Of a stretch of DNA of 64,000 bases, positions 53,562 to 63,189 are shown piece by piece; position 1 is the first letter of the stretch; each line of letters starts with the position of its first letter. This stretch comes from Bacteroidales bacterium (GTDB lineage Bacteria; Bacteroidota; Bacteroidia; Bacteroidales; UBA10428), in NCBI GenBank assembly GCA_016935435.1, contig JAFGQZ010000026.1:62001-126000 (forward strand). Direction: 5' to 3'. The notes under the pieces were generated by a model. It ran no database searches. It saw only the letters and a program-made list of their open reading frames with translations, and was not told where the DNA came from. The position numbers and the translations under genes are program-made.

Positions 53562-54139
53562 TGGGGCATCATACCATAAACCATTAAATTAGCGAATTCC
53601 ATAATTAAATCCTGCCTGGATGGGAACAGGCCGACAAGGCTTTCGTCGTCGAGAAGTTCTACAAGCTTGTTTTGCACTTTTAGAAGCAGTTCAATATTAA
53701 GGTCTTTGCGTATTACCCCTTTTTCCTGTGCCTTTTTATAATCGGTTTTTAATATTTGCCAGGCCTCAAATGTGCGTTGTGCAACGTACTCTTTTAATTC
53801 CGGTACGGTGCCGGTATAGAAGTCTTGCAGGAATTCAGGGCTGATATCGTTGGTGCTTTCAAGTTTAAGCAATAAAATTTTTTGTGTTTTGCCCGCCGCA
53901 GTATCGTTACTTTCAATTATCCCACGGAACTTTTTTTCGCCATTTTCAACCACATTGTTGAATATAGCCTTGGCAAGTTCAATTTTATTGGGAAAATATT
54001 TATAAAAAGTCATTTTGCTGGCATTGGCCTTTGTACAAATCTCTTCAATAGAAACTCTTTTAAACCCGTATTTCCAGAATAGTTCGCGCGCCGACTCCAA
54101 AATGGCCAGGTATTTCTTATTCTCACTTACATTTTTCAT
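53558..54139 (-). CDS. TetR/AcrR family transcriptional regulator
   Basis: 193 residues. N-terminal helix-turn-helix: KYLAILESARELFWKYGFKRVSIEEICTKANASKMTFYKYFPNKIELAKAIF, classic TetR. The C-terminal ligand-binding part is helical and specific to this protein. First gene of the operon that continues with porin, ATPase, two permeases and LolA-like protein, so it probably represses it and senses the exported compound. AT-rich palindromic sequence (TAAAATATTTTA, 54177-54188) upstream could be its operator, but in such AT-rich DNA this is weak. Confidence 0.9.
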   Translation of the reverse strand: MKNVSENKKYLAILESARELFWKYGFKRVSIEEICTKANASKMTFYKYFPNKIELAKAIFNNVVENGEKKFRGIIESNDTAAGKTQKILLLKLESTNDISPEFLQDFYTGTVPELKEYVAQRTFEAWQILKTDYKKAQEKGVIRKDLNIELLLKVQNKLVELLDDESLVGLFPSRQDLIMEFANLMVYGMMPH

Positions 54140-54365
54140 TTATTAAAACTAAAAACATATAAATATACGAAAAAAGTAAAATATTTTAATATAAGTATAT
54201 TTTATTTTGATGAAACAGAGCAGTTTTTTTACTGCCCGAATTTTAAGGCTTATTTGAAACCGTTCGTTGGTTGTGTTTTAAAAAATTAACCTGGTGCTTT
54301 TTCAAATACTGATAATAATTATATATTTAACGTGTTATTGTAAGGGTGTGCCAAATGCCCGGTAA

Positions 54366-54944
54366 ATGATTAAAAATATGAACAAACAAATTGGAAACAA
54401 GGTCAGACAGATTCGCGAAAACCTTAAAATTAGTATTGAAGAATTGTCGGAGAGATCGTCTCTGAATGTCGATCAGATTGCAAAAATTGAAAGCAACGAA
54501 ATAATACCTTCGCTTGCGCCGCTGATACGTATATCGCGTGCGTTGGGCGTGCGGCTGGGCACCTTTATGGACGATAACGAGAACCTGGGGCCGGCACTGC
54601 ACCTAAAAGATCAGTCGGCTCAGGGCATAAGCTTTTCGAACAACATGGCCACAGAACGCTCAGCCATGCAATATTTCCCTCTTGCAGCAGAAAAAGCAGG
54701 GCGGCACATGGAGCCCTTCATTATAGAAATAAAGGCCAATGCCGATGAATATATACTTTCGACACACGAAGGCGAAGAATTTATTTATGTGCTGGAAGGT
54801 GAACTGGAAATTGTTTACGGTAAAGAAAAGAAACACCTTACTGCCGGCGACAGCATTTACTACGATTCGATTGTGCCTCACCATGTTCATGCTGCCGGCA
54901 ACAAAAATGCACGCATACTGGCAGTTGTTTACGTTCCACTTTAA
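54366..54944 (+). CDS. XRE family regulator with C-terminal cupin domain
   Basis: 192 residues (188 from the second [14 protein letters not shown]). Helix-turn-helix at about 9-65 ([54 protein letters not shown]), then a cupin at about 110-190 ([45 protein letters not shown]). The cupin probably binds a small metabolite that controls DNA binding. It lies 14 bases before an acyl-CoA synthetase gene, and this XRE-cupin/AMP-ligase pair recurs in Bacteroidota as I recall, so it probably controls it. Confidence 0.9.
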   Translation: MIKNMNKQIGNKVRQIRENLKISIEELSERSSLNVDQIAKIESNEIIPSLAPLIRISRALGVRLGTFMDDNENLGPALHLKDQSAQGISFSNNMATERSAMQYFPLAAEKAGRHMEPFIIEIKANADEYILSTHEGEEFIYVLEGELEIVYGKEKKHLTAGDSIYYDSIVPHHVHAAGNKNARILAVVYVPL

Positions 54945-54958
54945 ATAAGGGTACTACT

Positions 54959-56611
54959 ATGCAATTAATTGAAAAAACACTGGGCGAAATACTAGAGTGG
55001 AACGCCAGCCGATGGCCCGATAAGGATTTTATTGTGTATTCCGACCGCAACCTGCATTTTACTTATTCTGCCTTCGACACAAGGGTTAATAAACTGGCAA
55101 AGGGGCTTCTGTCTATCGGGGTAAAAAAAGGCGATCATGTAGGCGTTTGGGCAACCAATGTGCCCGACTGGCTTACTTTTGCTTTTGCAACGGCCAAAAT
55201 TGGCGCTATACTGGTTACCGTAAACACCAATTATAAAACCCACGAGCTCGAATATCTTATTGACAACGCCGACTTGCACACCCTGTGCATTATCGGTGGG
55301 TACCGCGATAGCGATTATGTGGGCATGGTTTACGAACTGGTGCCCGAGTTAAAGGCACATCAACGGGGGCACCTGGTTTCGTCGAGGTTTCCCTGCCTGA
55401 AAAATGTTGTTTTCATAGGGCCCGAGAAACATAGGGGCATGTACAATACGCAGGAACTCATTCTGTTGGGCGGGCATATCGACGATGACGAACTTAGCCG
55501 TGCCAAACAAAGCCTGAATTGCCAAGAAGTTATTAATATGCAATATACATCGGGAACAACAGGCTTTCCGAAAGGGGTAATGCTTACCCATCACAATATA
55601 ATAAACAATGGTTTCTGGATTGGGGAGTGCCAGAAATTTACCGACAACGAAAAGGTTTGCTTGCCGGTTCCCTTGTTCCATTGCTTTGGCATTGTTTTAG
55701 GAATAATGGCCGTGCTTACACACGGGGCCACTGCTGTAATGCTTGAAACCTTCGATCCGCTAATGGTGCTGGCATCGGTACAAAAAGAAAAAGCAACGGC
55801 CCTCTATGGCGTACCAACCATGTTTATTGCAGAGCTAAACCACCCTATGTTCGATATGTTCGATTTACGCTCGTTACGCACCGGAATTATGGCAGGCTCG
55901 CCTTGCCCGATTGATGTAATGCGCAAGGTTATCGATAAAATGCACATGGGCGAGGTAACCATTGCTTACGGGCTTACCGAAAGCTCGCCGGTAATGACAC
56001 AAACCCGCACCGACGACCCCATTGAAGCGAAGGTATCGACTGTAGGCAAAGAACTTCCGTATATCGAAGTTAAAATAGTTAACCCCGAAACCGGCGCGGA
56101 ATGTGAACCCGAGCAACAGGGCGAGGTTTGCTGTCGTGGTTACAGTATTATGAAAGGTTACTACAAAAACCCTGCTGCTACCAATGAGGTCATTGATACC
56201 GATGGCTGGCTGCATTCTGGCGACCTTGGGGTAAAAACCAAAGAAGGGTATTTCAAAATCACAGGCCGTATTAAAGACATGATTATAAGAGGCGGCGAGA
56301 ATATTTATCCCCGCGAAATTGAGGAATTCCTTTACTCGATGCCAGCAATAAAAGATGTACAGGTTGCCGGTGTGCCTTCGGAAAAATATGGCGAACAGGT
56401 TGGGGCTTTTATAGTTAAGCACCCCTATGCCACACTAACCGAAGAAGATGTAATTGATTATTGCCGGGGGAGAATATCGAAGTTCAAAATACCGAAATAC
56501 GTTTTCTTTGTTGATACTTACCCGATGACTGCCTCAGGAAAAATACAGAAATACAAACTGGGCGAAATTGGCCTTTCAATGCTGAAAGAGAAAAACATTA
56601 AGGTAATCTGA
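54959..56611 (+). CDS. AMP-dependent acyl-CoA synthetase (FadD-like)
   Basis: 550 residues, ANL superfamily. P-loop-like [21 protein letters not shown], then [13 protein letters not shown], the [44 protein letters not shown] hinge region and C-terminal lysine motif [13 protein letters not shown] are intact. It activates a carboxylic acid (probably a medium- or long-chain fatty acid) as acyl-AMP and then acyl-CoA. No signal; cytoplasmic. Follows the XRE-cupin gene; terminator behind. Confidence 0.9.
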   Translation: MQLIEKTLGEILEWNASRWPDKDFIVYSDRNLHFTYSAFDTRVNKLAKGLLSIGVKKGDHVGVWATNVPDWLTFAFATAKIGAILVTVNTNYKTHELEYLIDNADLHTLCIIGGYRDSDYVGMVYELVPELKAHQRGHLVSSRFPCLKNVVFIGPEKHRGMYNTQELILLGGHIDDDELSRAKQSLNCQEVINMQYTSGTTGFPKGVMLTHHNIINNGFWIGECQKFTDNEKVCLPVPLFHCFGIVLGIMAVLTHGATAVMLETFDPLMVLASVQKEKATALYGVPTMFIAELNHPMFDMFDLRSLRTGIMAGSPCPIDVMRKVIDKMHMGEVTIAYGLTESSPVMTQTRTDDPIEAKVSTVGKELPYIEVKIVNPETGAECEPEQQGEVCCRGYSIMKGYYKNPAATNEVIDTDGWLHSGDLGVKTKEGYFKITGRIKDMIIRGGENIYPREIEEFLYSMPAIKDVQVAGVPSEKYGEQVGAFIVKHPYATLTEEDVIDYCRGRISKFKIPKYVFFVDTYPMTASGKIQKYKLGEIGLSMLKEKNIKVI

Positions 56612-56614
56612 TAC

Positions 56615-56655
56615 AAACCAGGCATTCCGGAAAAACCGAAAGGCCTGGTTTTTTT
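56615..56655 (+). terminator. Rho-independent terminator of the acyl-CoA synthetase operon
   Basis: AAACCAGGC pairs with GCCTGGTTT, with a smaller TCCGG/CCGA pairing inside, followed by a T run. It starts four bases after the stop codon. Confidence 0.8.
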
Positions 56656-56680
56656 AATTTCGATAAACTCGGGCAAACAG

Positions 56681-58636
56681 CTATTCTTCGAATAAACTTT
56701 TGGGGTATTCGGTTGTATAGTTTATGGCTGATGAGTTTCGAAAGTAGTTTTCTGCTGGTCCGCTAATTTGTAACAACGCAATAAGCGAGTCGGCATTGGC
56801 TGTGGGCAGGTGCCCCAATTTGGCAAGGCGTTCCGACATAGAATAAAAATATTCCCTCTCGAATGGCGCCATTTTCCCTTCTTTGTCGAACCGGTAATAA
56901 AACTTTTTCGGACTGGGTATGACGCTGGCCAGAAAAATAGACTCCGCAGCATTGAGCTTCGATACATCTTTGGAAAAATAAAAACGGGCAGCTTCGGATG
57001 CGCCATAAACCCCCGGCCCCCATTCAATAATATTCAGGTACACCTCGAACATTCGTTGCTTAGTCACCAGCCGGTTCGACTCAATAAGCCAGACCATAAT
57101 TAGCTCTTCGAGTTTTCTGGCTATAGTTTTATCGCGCGAGAGGTAAACATTTTTTACCAATTGCATACTAATTGTGCTGCCACCCCTGGCAAACCTTCTT
57201 TCTTTAATATTTTGAGCCAATGCCCTTTGCATGGCATTTACCGAAAAGCCCCTGCTGTAAAAGAAAGCATCGTCTTCGGCATACAACACAGCGGTTTGCA
57301 GTAGTGCCGGAATATTATGCAGGTGCACGAAATCGGGGTTTTCTTCTCCCACAATAATTTGCCGCACGGTCTTTCCTTTTTCATACACGGTATGGACAAA
57401 CGATGTGTTCATTTTTAATAAGGCTTCATCGAAACGTGAAATTTTAAAATTATCGGTTGTTAACTTCGATTCTATTTTTAACGAGTCGGGCAAAGTAAAA
57501 TCAATTTTAACACCCGCTTTGTACGAGAGGTTCCCGGTGGCTTCGATGTTTTGTGCCAGCATAAACAAACTTTTCGGGAGCGATTCAAAAAACATTTCCG
57601 GCGTAAAGCCGGGAAAAAAACACGAGGCCTCGAGGCAATGTACAGGCACTTTCGAGTAGCGTACATAAGGATGGGCAATTAGTTTGCCAATGTTTATTTT
57701 TGAAATGCTGTCGATTTCAATATACTGTTCATGTAAATGAAACAACAATTTTGCAGAGAATGAGGGGAATGTAAGTAGTTCATCGGAAATTGACTGGTGC
57801 AATATTGTGGGAAAAATAACCGAATATGTAGCCTCAATAGTAGAATAATCCGGTGCATGCGGCTTTTCTTCTATGCTCAACCGTGCATGCTTGTATGAGA
57901 AATGGCAGCCGGCTAAACCAGCCAAAGGCGAAACAATAAAACTGCTGTCGTTTTTTGTGTACAGGTTCATATCAAGCCTATGGTTTGTTTTGCTTAGCTC
58001 CCCTTCGAATCGTATTTCCTGTGCCTTGCCATTGCCTGTTATTATTGCATTGGAGCGAAACCGTCCGCGTATCAGTTCAAACCTGTGCACAGTTGCCATA
58101 ACCGGAACGCTGACGGTACGAAAAATGAAATGTGCATTTTTAATTCCGGTCTTTAAAGGAATTGTACGAAACAATTGTTTAATAGCGGCAGTTGATTTCT
58201 TTCGAAGGTTTACCGGATTTGGTGTACCTGACTGGGCACTAGCATCTTCAGGTAGAATATTTGCTTGTCTGCCAGTCAGCAACTTTTTATCTATATTAAC
58301 CAGCAGATCATTAATATCGAGCTGTCGTATGCCAATTTTCCCCATCAGGGTTTTAGCTAAGCTGATTTTTAAAGATATGCCGGAAGCATTTATCAGTGTG
58401 TCGTTATTTGCCGATAACAATGTAACGGAGCCTGTTTTTAGTGTTCTGATGCCTGTAAAATGAATATTGTTGATAGCAATACTTGTTGTATGGCTTCTGT
58501 TATATGTTGCTGTTTTTTGATTGACAAGTTTCCTGGTAAGGGTATTCCGGAAGGCAAATAAATTTGTGGCTGCCAGCAAAACGAACAATGTAAAAACAAT
58601 AAATAGTTTGCTTAGTTTTTTTTTGAGATTTATCAT
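56681..58636 (-). CDS. GT51 peptidoglycan transglycosylase with long AsmA-like N-terminal region
   Basis: 651 residues. One N-terminal membrane helix (LFIVFTLFVLLAATNLFAF), then about 400 residues of beta-rich sequence that read like AsmA/DUF3971-type repeats (INNIHFTGIRTLKTGSVTLLSANNDTLINASGISLKI), then the GT51 domain (about 435-600). Its motifs are YAEDDAFFYSRGF (catalytic Glu454), RGGSTISMQLVKNVYLS, and KQRMFEVYLNIIEWGPGVYG with the second Glu531. The usual EDxxFxxHxG His is Ser461 here. No transpeptidase domain, so it is a monofunctional glycan-strand polymerase. Confidence 0.85.
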   Translation of the reverse strand: MINLKKKLSKLFIVFTLFVLLAATNLFAFRNTLTRKLVNQKTATYNRSHTTSIAINNIHFTGIRTLKTGSVTLLSANNDTLINASGISLKISLAKTLMGKIGIRQLDINDLLVNIDKKLLTGRQANILPEDASAQSGTPNPVNLRKKSTAAIKQLFRTIPLKTGIKNAHFIFRTVSVPVMATVHRFELIRGRFRSNAIITGNGKAQEIRFEGELSKTNHRLDMNLYTKNDSSFIVSPLAGLAGCHFSYKHARLSIEEKPHAPDYSTIEATYSVIFPTILHQSISDELLTFPSFSAKLLFHLHEQYIEIDSISKINIGKLIAHPYVRYSKVPVHCLEASCFFPGFTPEMFFESLPKSLFMLAQNIEATGNLSYKAGVKIDFTLPDSLKIESKLTTDNFKISRFDEALLKMNTSFVHTVYEKGKTVRQIIVGEENPDFVHLHNIPALLQTAVLYAEDDAFFYSRGFSVNAMQRALAQNIKERRFARGGSTISMQLVKNVYLSRDKTIARKLEELIMVWLIESNRLVTKQRMFEVYLNIIEWGPGVYGASEAARFYFSKDVSKLNAAESIFLASVIPSPKKFYYRFDKEGKMAPFEREYFYSMSERLAKLGHLPTANADSLIALLQISGPAENYFRNSSAINYTTEYPKSLFEE

Positions 58637-58792
58637 TTATTGCCCCGTTTCTATTGGATTACACATTTAACTTGTTTAATTAAATTCGTTGAAGGTTAAG
58701 GGGTTCATTAACATTATTAATTAACCTGTTTCAAAAAATTATATTCAGAACTACAAATTCAAGGCCTACAGCCAAAATTTGTAACCATCTGC

Positions 58793-60823
58793 TTATTTCA
58801 ACCCGCTTCTTTTAAGCAGGTGTTCGTGCGATGGCTTTTGCCCCCTGAAACGCACATAAAGTTCCATAGGGTGTTCGGTGCCGCCTTTCGATAGTATGCA
58901 ATCTCTGAATTTAGAGGCCGCCTCTTTGTTAAATATCCCTTTTTCCTTAAAGAAGGCGAAGGCATCGGCATCGAGCACTTCGGCCCATTTATAGCTGTAA
59001 TAGCCTGCGGCATAGCCGCCGGAGAAGATATGGCTAAACGATGGGCTGAGGGCAGTATTGGTTACCCGGGGCAAGACCTGTGCCGGGGCTGTAGCTTTGG
59101 TTTCAAAATCAAAAATATCAACAGGGGCATTTTCATTAAGGGTATGCCACTTCATGTCGAGTATTCCAAAAGCAAGCTGCCTTACGAAGAAATAGCCTGA
59201 GTTGAAATTTCTCGATTCAATTATTTTGTTTACCAAATTTTCGGGAATTTTTTCGCCCGATTTATAATGTAAAGCTACCTTATCGAGCCAATCTTTTTGT
59301 TCGGCCCAGTTTTCGAGCAATTGCGAGGGGAGCTCAACAAAATCGCGGTAAACATTGGTGCCGGCAAGTTCTTCGAAAGTGCAGTTGCTGAGCATACCGT
59401 GCAGGGCATGGCCAAATTCGTGCAACATTGTAGTAACTTCGGTAAATGTTAGCAGCGAAGGTTTTTTGCCGACAGGTTTCGAAAAGTTGAACACCAGTGA
59501 AACATGCGGCCTGATATTTTCACCAGCAGCTGTTTTGTGTTGTTGTTGGTATTCGGTCATCCAGGCGCCACCTTTCTTTCCTTTGCGCGGAAAGTAGTCC
59601 ATGTAGAGCAACGACAGGAAAGTGTTATCGTTGTCGAAAACTTCAAACACTTTTACATCGCTATGGTAAACGGGAATATTTTTCGACTCCTTAAAGCTGA
59701 GTTCAAAAAGTGTGCCTGCCAGTTGAAAAACACCTTCTTCAACTTTTTCGAGTTGAAAGTAGGGGCGGGTCATTTCATCGTCGATATCGAATTTTTCTTT
59801 CCTCAGTTTTTCTGAATAGTATGCCCAGTCCCAGGTCTCCAGAGTTCCTTGCAGTCCGTTTTTGTTGGCAAATTCCAGCAGTTCCTCATATTCTTTTTTC
59901 GCAAAGGGCATGGCCGCATTGAGCAGCCCATTGAGAAATGTTCCGACATTTTCTACCGATTCGGCCATTCGGTTGCCCAAAACGAAATCGGCATAGGTTT
60001 TATAGCCCAGGATAGAAGCTTTTTTACTACGTAGGCTGGCAATACGTTTTATTATTTCAATATTACTGTTTTTATTTTTTAAGCATCGGGTGTTATAGGC
60101 AAAGTATATTTCTTTGCGAAGGGCTCGGTTGTCAGCATATTTCATAAAGGGTCCAAAACTCGGGAACTGCAAGGTGAAAGCCCATCCTTCGAGCCCACGC
60201 GATTTGGCTTCATCTTCAGCAGCAGTGCGCATGTCGTCGGGCAAGCCTTCCAAATCGTTCTTGTTGGTAATATGCAGAAGGTAGTTATTGGTTTCTGCAA
60301 GCACATTCTCGTCGAAATCGACCGAAAGCGTTGCAAGTTCTTTGGTTACTTCCCTGTAAATGGCTTTATCGGTGTCGGACAAATTTGCCCCGTTGCGCAC
60401 AAAATCGGTATAAGTTTTTTCGAGCAGCCGTTTCTCTTCAACCGAAAGCATGTTTTTATCGGCTGTGCCATAAACCTTTTTTATACGTGCAAACAAATCT
60501 TTGTTCAGCACAATATCGTTATGGAAGTCCGAAAGCAGGGGCGATATTTCTCGTGCAGCAGCCTGTATTTCGGGGTTTGTTTCGGCAACGTTCAGGTTAA
60601 ACAGCAAAGCCGACAACCTTCCGAGCCGGTAGCCTGCACGCTCAAGTGCTGCAATGGTATTGTAAAAACCAGGTTCTTCGGGGTTTGCAACGATACTTTC
60701 AATTGCACTTCGGGCCGAAACAAATTCTTGTTCAAAGGCAGGCTGAATGTGCCCGGGAATTATTTTGTCGAAAGGAAACGATTGGTAAGGTGTATTAAAA
60801 AGGCCTATTAATGGATTGTTCAT
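58793..60823 (-). CDS. M3 family metallopeptidase (peptidyl-dipeptidase Dcp/oligopeptidase A type)
   Basis: 676 residues, normal for M3. The zinc site is TMLHEFGHALHGML (HExxH near residue 468) with the third ligand Glu expected downstream in the ELPSQLLENWA region. HVSLVFNFSKP and SHIFSGGYAAGYYSYKWAEVLDADAFAFF are conserved-looking blocks of Dcp. No signal peptide visible (MNNPLIGLFNTPYQSFPF), so cytoplasmic, where it trims short peptides. Candidate -7 element upstream. Confidence 0.93.
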   Translation of the reverse strand: MNNPLIGLFNTPYQSFPFDKIIPGHIQPAFEQEFVSARSAIESIVANPEEPGFYNTIAALERAGYRLGRLSALLFNLNVAETNPEIQAAAREISPLLSDFHNDIVLNKDLFARIKKVYGTADKNMLSVEEKRLLEKTYTDFVRNGANLSDTDKAIYREVTKELATLSVDFDENVLAETNNYLLHITNKNDLEGLPDDMRTAAEDEAKSRGLEGWAFTLQFPSFGPFMKYADNRALRKEIYFAYNTRCLKNKNSNIEIIKRIASLRSKKASILGYKTYADFVLGNRMAESVENVGTFLNGLLNAAMPFAKKEYEELLEFANKNGLQGTLETWDWAYYSEKLRKEKFDIDDEMTRPYFQLEKVEEGVFQLAGTLFELSFKESKNIPVYHSDVKVFEVFDNDNTFLSLLYMDYFPRKGKKGGAWMTEYQQQHKTAAGENIRPHVSLVFNFSKPVGKKPSLLTFTEVTTMLHEFGHALHGMLSNCTFEELAGTNVYRDFVELPSQLLENWAEQKDWLDKVALHYKSGEKIPENLVNKIIESRNFNSGYFFVRQLAFGILDMKWHTLNENAPVDIFDFETKATAPAQVLPRVTNTALSPSFSHIFSGGYAAGYYSYKWAEVLDADAFAFFKEKGIFNKEAASKFRDCILSKGGTEHPMELYVRFRGQKPSHEHLLKRSGLK

Positions 60824-60849
60824 ATCAGTTTTAAATTTATCGGAGCCGG

Positions 60850-60857
60850 CAAAAATA
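60850..60857 (-). promoter_or_regulatory. Candidate -7 promoter element for the M3 peptidase gene
   Basis: The minus strand reads TATTTTTG, matching TAnnTTTG, 27 bases before the ATG. No well-spaced -33 element. Confidence 0.4.
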
Positions 60858-61022
60858 CGAAAATTATCTGTTACCGGCGTTTTTTAAAACAAAGTGCAAA
60901 CACAATAAAGTGTTGAAGCATTGCCTATTGTTACTGATTTAAAAAACAAATTGGCTTTTATTATAAAAATGTCGGTATAACATTATAGTTTTACGCGCTT
61001 AAAATTTCAAACTGAATATCCG

Positions 61023-62627
61023 ATGAGAGATTTTTTTTCACGTAACAGGGTTCTGACCGGGCTTACAGGTTTATTGTTAATTCCGGGTTGGTACGAGTGG
61101 GGCACCGGGCTTACCATGTTGTTTGCATTTATACCCTTATTGATTGTTATGGAAAGGTTAGTAGCCCTAAAAAGCGGAGGCCGAAAGTTATTTGGCTTGT
61201 CTTTTGCCGGTTTTTTGTTTTGGAATTTTGGTGCTACCTGGTGGATAAATTTTGCATCGTTTTTTGGTTTGCTTACCGCAGTTTTTGTGTCGTCGTTATT
61301 TATGGCAACAGCCGTATGGCTTGCTTTTAAGGCCTGGCAAATGTGGGGGCGAAGGATAGGGCTGATTGCGTTTATCGTTTTTTGGCTTGCATTTGAGTTT
61401 TGCTATACACACGGAGAAATATCGTGGCCATGGCTTACACTAGGCAACGGGTTTGCATATAACCACAGGCTTATACAGTGGTACGAGTTTACCGGGGTTT
61501 TTGGGGGGTCGCTGTGGGTGCTGGCATCCAATGTTTTAATTTTCCGGACATTTTTCCCCGTAAGCGGCCATGCGCAATTGCACAGAAAAAACGCCATATT
61601 GGCTTCGGCATTGATAGTACTGCCTGTTTTAGTTTCGTTGGCCATATATTTTACCTATAAGGAGGAAATCAACCCGCGAAAAATAGTTGTTGTACAGCCC
61701 AATATCGACCCCTATCTGAAGTTTAACGATATTCCGCCCCTGGAACAGTCGAAAATTCAGGTTGACGAAGCGGAGCGTCTTGTCGATTCAACTGTAGATT
61801 ATGTTGTTGCCCCCGAAACGTCTATAATGAACAATATATGGCTTCACCAGATGGAACAGGTGCCAGACATTCAAATGGTTCGTAAGTTTCAACAGCAATA
61901 CCCGCAATTAAAATATATTACAGGCATTATGTGCTACCAATTGTATGCCCCGGGCGAGAAATTAACAGCAACAGCGCGCGAATACGGTAATGGGCATTAT
62001 TACGACAGTTATAATTCTGCCATTCAAATCGATTCTTCCGACTCCATTCAAATCTATCACAAATCGAAACTTGTAATAGGGGTTGAGAAAATGCCCTATC
62101 CCGGGCTGCTAAAAATTCTAAAACCTTTAACATTAAGGCTGGGGGGCACCTTTCGAAGCCATAATACCCAAAAAGAACGTTCGGTGTTCACGGCTTCCGG
62201 CGATTCGGCAAAAATTGGCACCATTATCTGCTACGAATCGGTATATGGCGAATTTGTTACTGAATATGTAAAAAAGGGGGCAGGTTTACTGTTTGTAATG
62301 ACAAACGACGGCTGGTGGCGAAATACTCCGGGCCACAGGCAACACAATTCCTTGTCGGCTATACGTGCAATTGAAACCCGAAGGGGTATTGCCCGCTCTG
62401 CCAACACTGGTATTTCATCGTTTTTCAACCAAAGGGGCGATATGTTACAGAAGCTTACCTGGTGGAAACGTGGGGCTCTTATTGATGAACTCAACTATAA
62501 TTCCAGATTGACATTTTATGCAAGGCATGGCGATTATATTGGCAGGGCGGCTTTTTATCTGGGGTGGGCACTATTGGCTACTGTGTTAATAAAAGCTTTC
62601 CTGAAAAGAATAAAACGCGGGCGATAG
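61023..62627 (+). CDS. lnt: Apolipoprotein N-acyltransferase
   Basis: 534 residues. About six N-terminal membrane helices (up to about residue 215), then a periplasmic nitrilase-like domain with the catalytic triad: Glu in VVAPETSI (about 264), Lys in IYHKSKLVIGVEKMPYPG (about 340-350) and Cys in GTIICYESVYG (about 402). FVMTNDGWWRNTPGHRQHNSLSAIRAIETRRGIARSANTGIS is the standard C-terminal block. It adds the third acyl chain to lipoproteins, relevant to the many lipoproteins in this window. Confidence 0.95.
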   Translation: MRDFFSRNRVLTGLTGLLLIPGWYEWGTGLTMLFAFIPLLIVMERLVALKSGGRKLFGLSFAGFLFWNFGATWWINFASFFGLLTAVFVSSLFMATAVWLAFKAWQMWGRRIGLIAFIVFWLAFEFCYTHGEISWPWLTLGNGFAYNHRLIQWYEFTGVFGGSLWVLASNVLIFRTFFPVSGHAQLHRKNAILASALIVLPVLVSLAIYFTYKEEINPRKIVVVQPNIDPYLKFNDIPPLEQSKIQVDEAERLVDSTVDYVVAPETSIMNNIWLHQMEQVPDIQMVRKFQQQYPQLKYITGIMCYQLYAPGEKLTATAREYGNGHYYDSYNSAIQIDSSDSIQIYHKSKLVIGVEKMPYPGLLKILKPLTLRLGGTFRSHNTQKERSVFTASGDSAKIGTIICYESVYGEFVTEYVKKGAGLLFVMTNDGWWRNTPGHRQHNSLSAIRAIETRRGIARSANTGISSFFNQRGDMLQKLTWWKRGALIDELNYNSRLTFYARHGDYIGRAAFYLGWALLATVLIKAFLKRIKRGR

Positions 62628-62712
62628 TATGTTCGGAGTCAGGTTAATAAAAGAAATTTATGAACCCCGAAGGGCTCAACGAAGTTAATTAAATAGGTTA
62701 AAAGATCAGGCA

Positions 62713-63105
62713 TTAAAAAGGATGCTCGTCAACAGCCAGTATTTCCTTGAAGCAATAAAATTGTTCGAGCACCTCTTCGCCCAGTTCGCGCATTTCGTTG
62801 TCGCCCCTGAAATATTTCCAGGTAATCTTCACGTTGCAGTCTTCGCGCCCGTGAAGCCCGCTGATAATGTCGCACAGTTCAAAAACCATTTTTGAGGCTG
62901 CTGTATTAAGGTAATCGAAATGCAGTATTAATTCGGTGGCGGCTTGTGGAGAATCAAGGTAATTGTTCACCCATTTTCTGATTGGGGCAAAAAAAGTCCT
63001 CACATCTTCGGGAATTGCAACCCCGCTCATTTTAAGCAACCCTGTTGTGGCATCGAATTTTACGGTTGGGGTAGTTTCGTCACCTTTAATATCAAAATTC
63101 TCCAT
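62713..63105 (-). CDS. SiaC-family (DUF1987) regulatory phosphoprotein
   Basis: 130 residues. Typical SiaC blocks: PTVKFDATTGLLKMSGVAIPEDVRTFFAPIRKWVNNYL, LILHFDYLNTAASKMVFELCDII (Thr of LNTAAS is at the position phosphorylated in Pseudomonas SiaC), and VKITWKYFRGDNEMRELGEEVLEQF. In Pseudomonas, SiaC is phosphorylated by SiaB and dephosphorylated by SiaA and activates the diguanylate cyclase SiaD. None of those partners is adjacent here, so its partner must be elsewhere or different. Confidence 0.88.
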   Translation of the reverse strand: MENFDIKGDETTPTVKFDATTGLLKMSGVAIPEDVRTFFAPIRKWVNNYLDSPQAATELILHFDYLNTAASKMVFELCDIISGLHGREDCNVKITWKYFRGDNEMRELGEEVLEQFYCFKEILAVDEHPF

Positions 63106-63189
63106 TGTCGCGTATTCAATTTAACAAGTGCGAAAAAAAACGAAAAAACTGGTTTTTTAAAGGTAAACAAAAAAACAAAAATAAGAAAA

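Noticed and set aside
54177-54188. TAAAATATTTTA palindrome as TetR operator
   Set aside because: The spacer is almost pure A and T, so such palindromes arise by chance. Mentioned only in the TetR entry.
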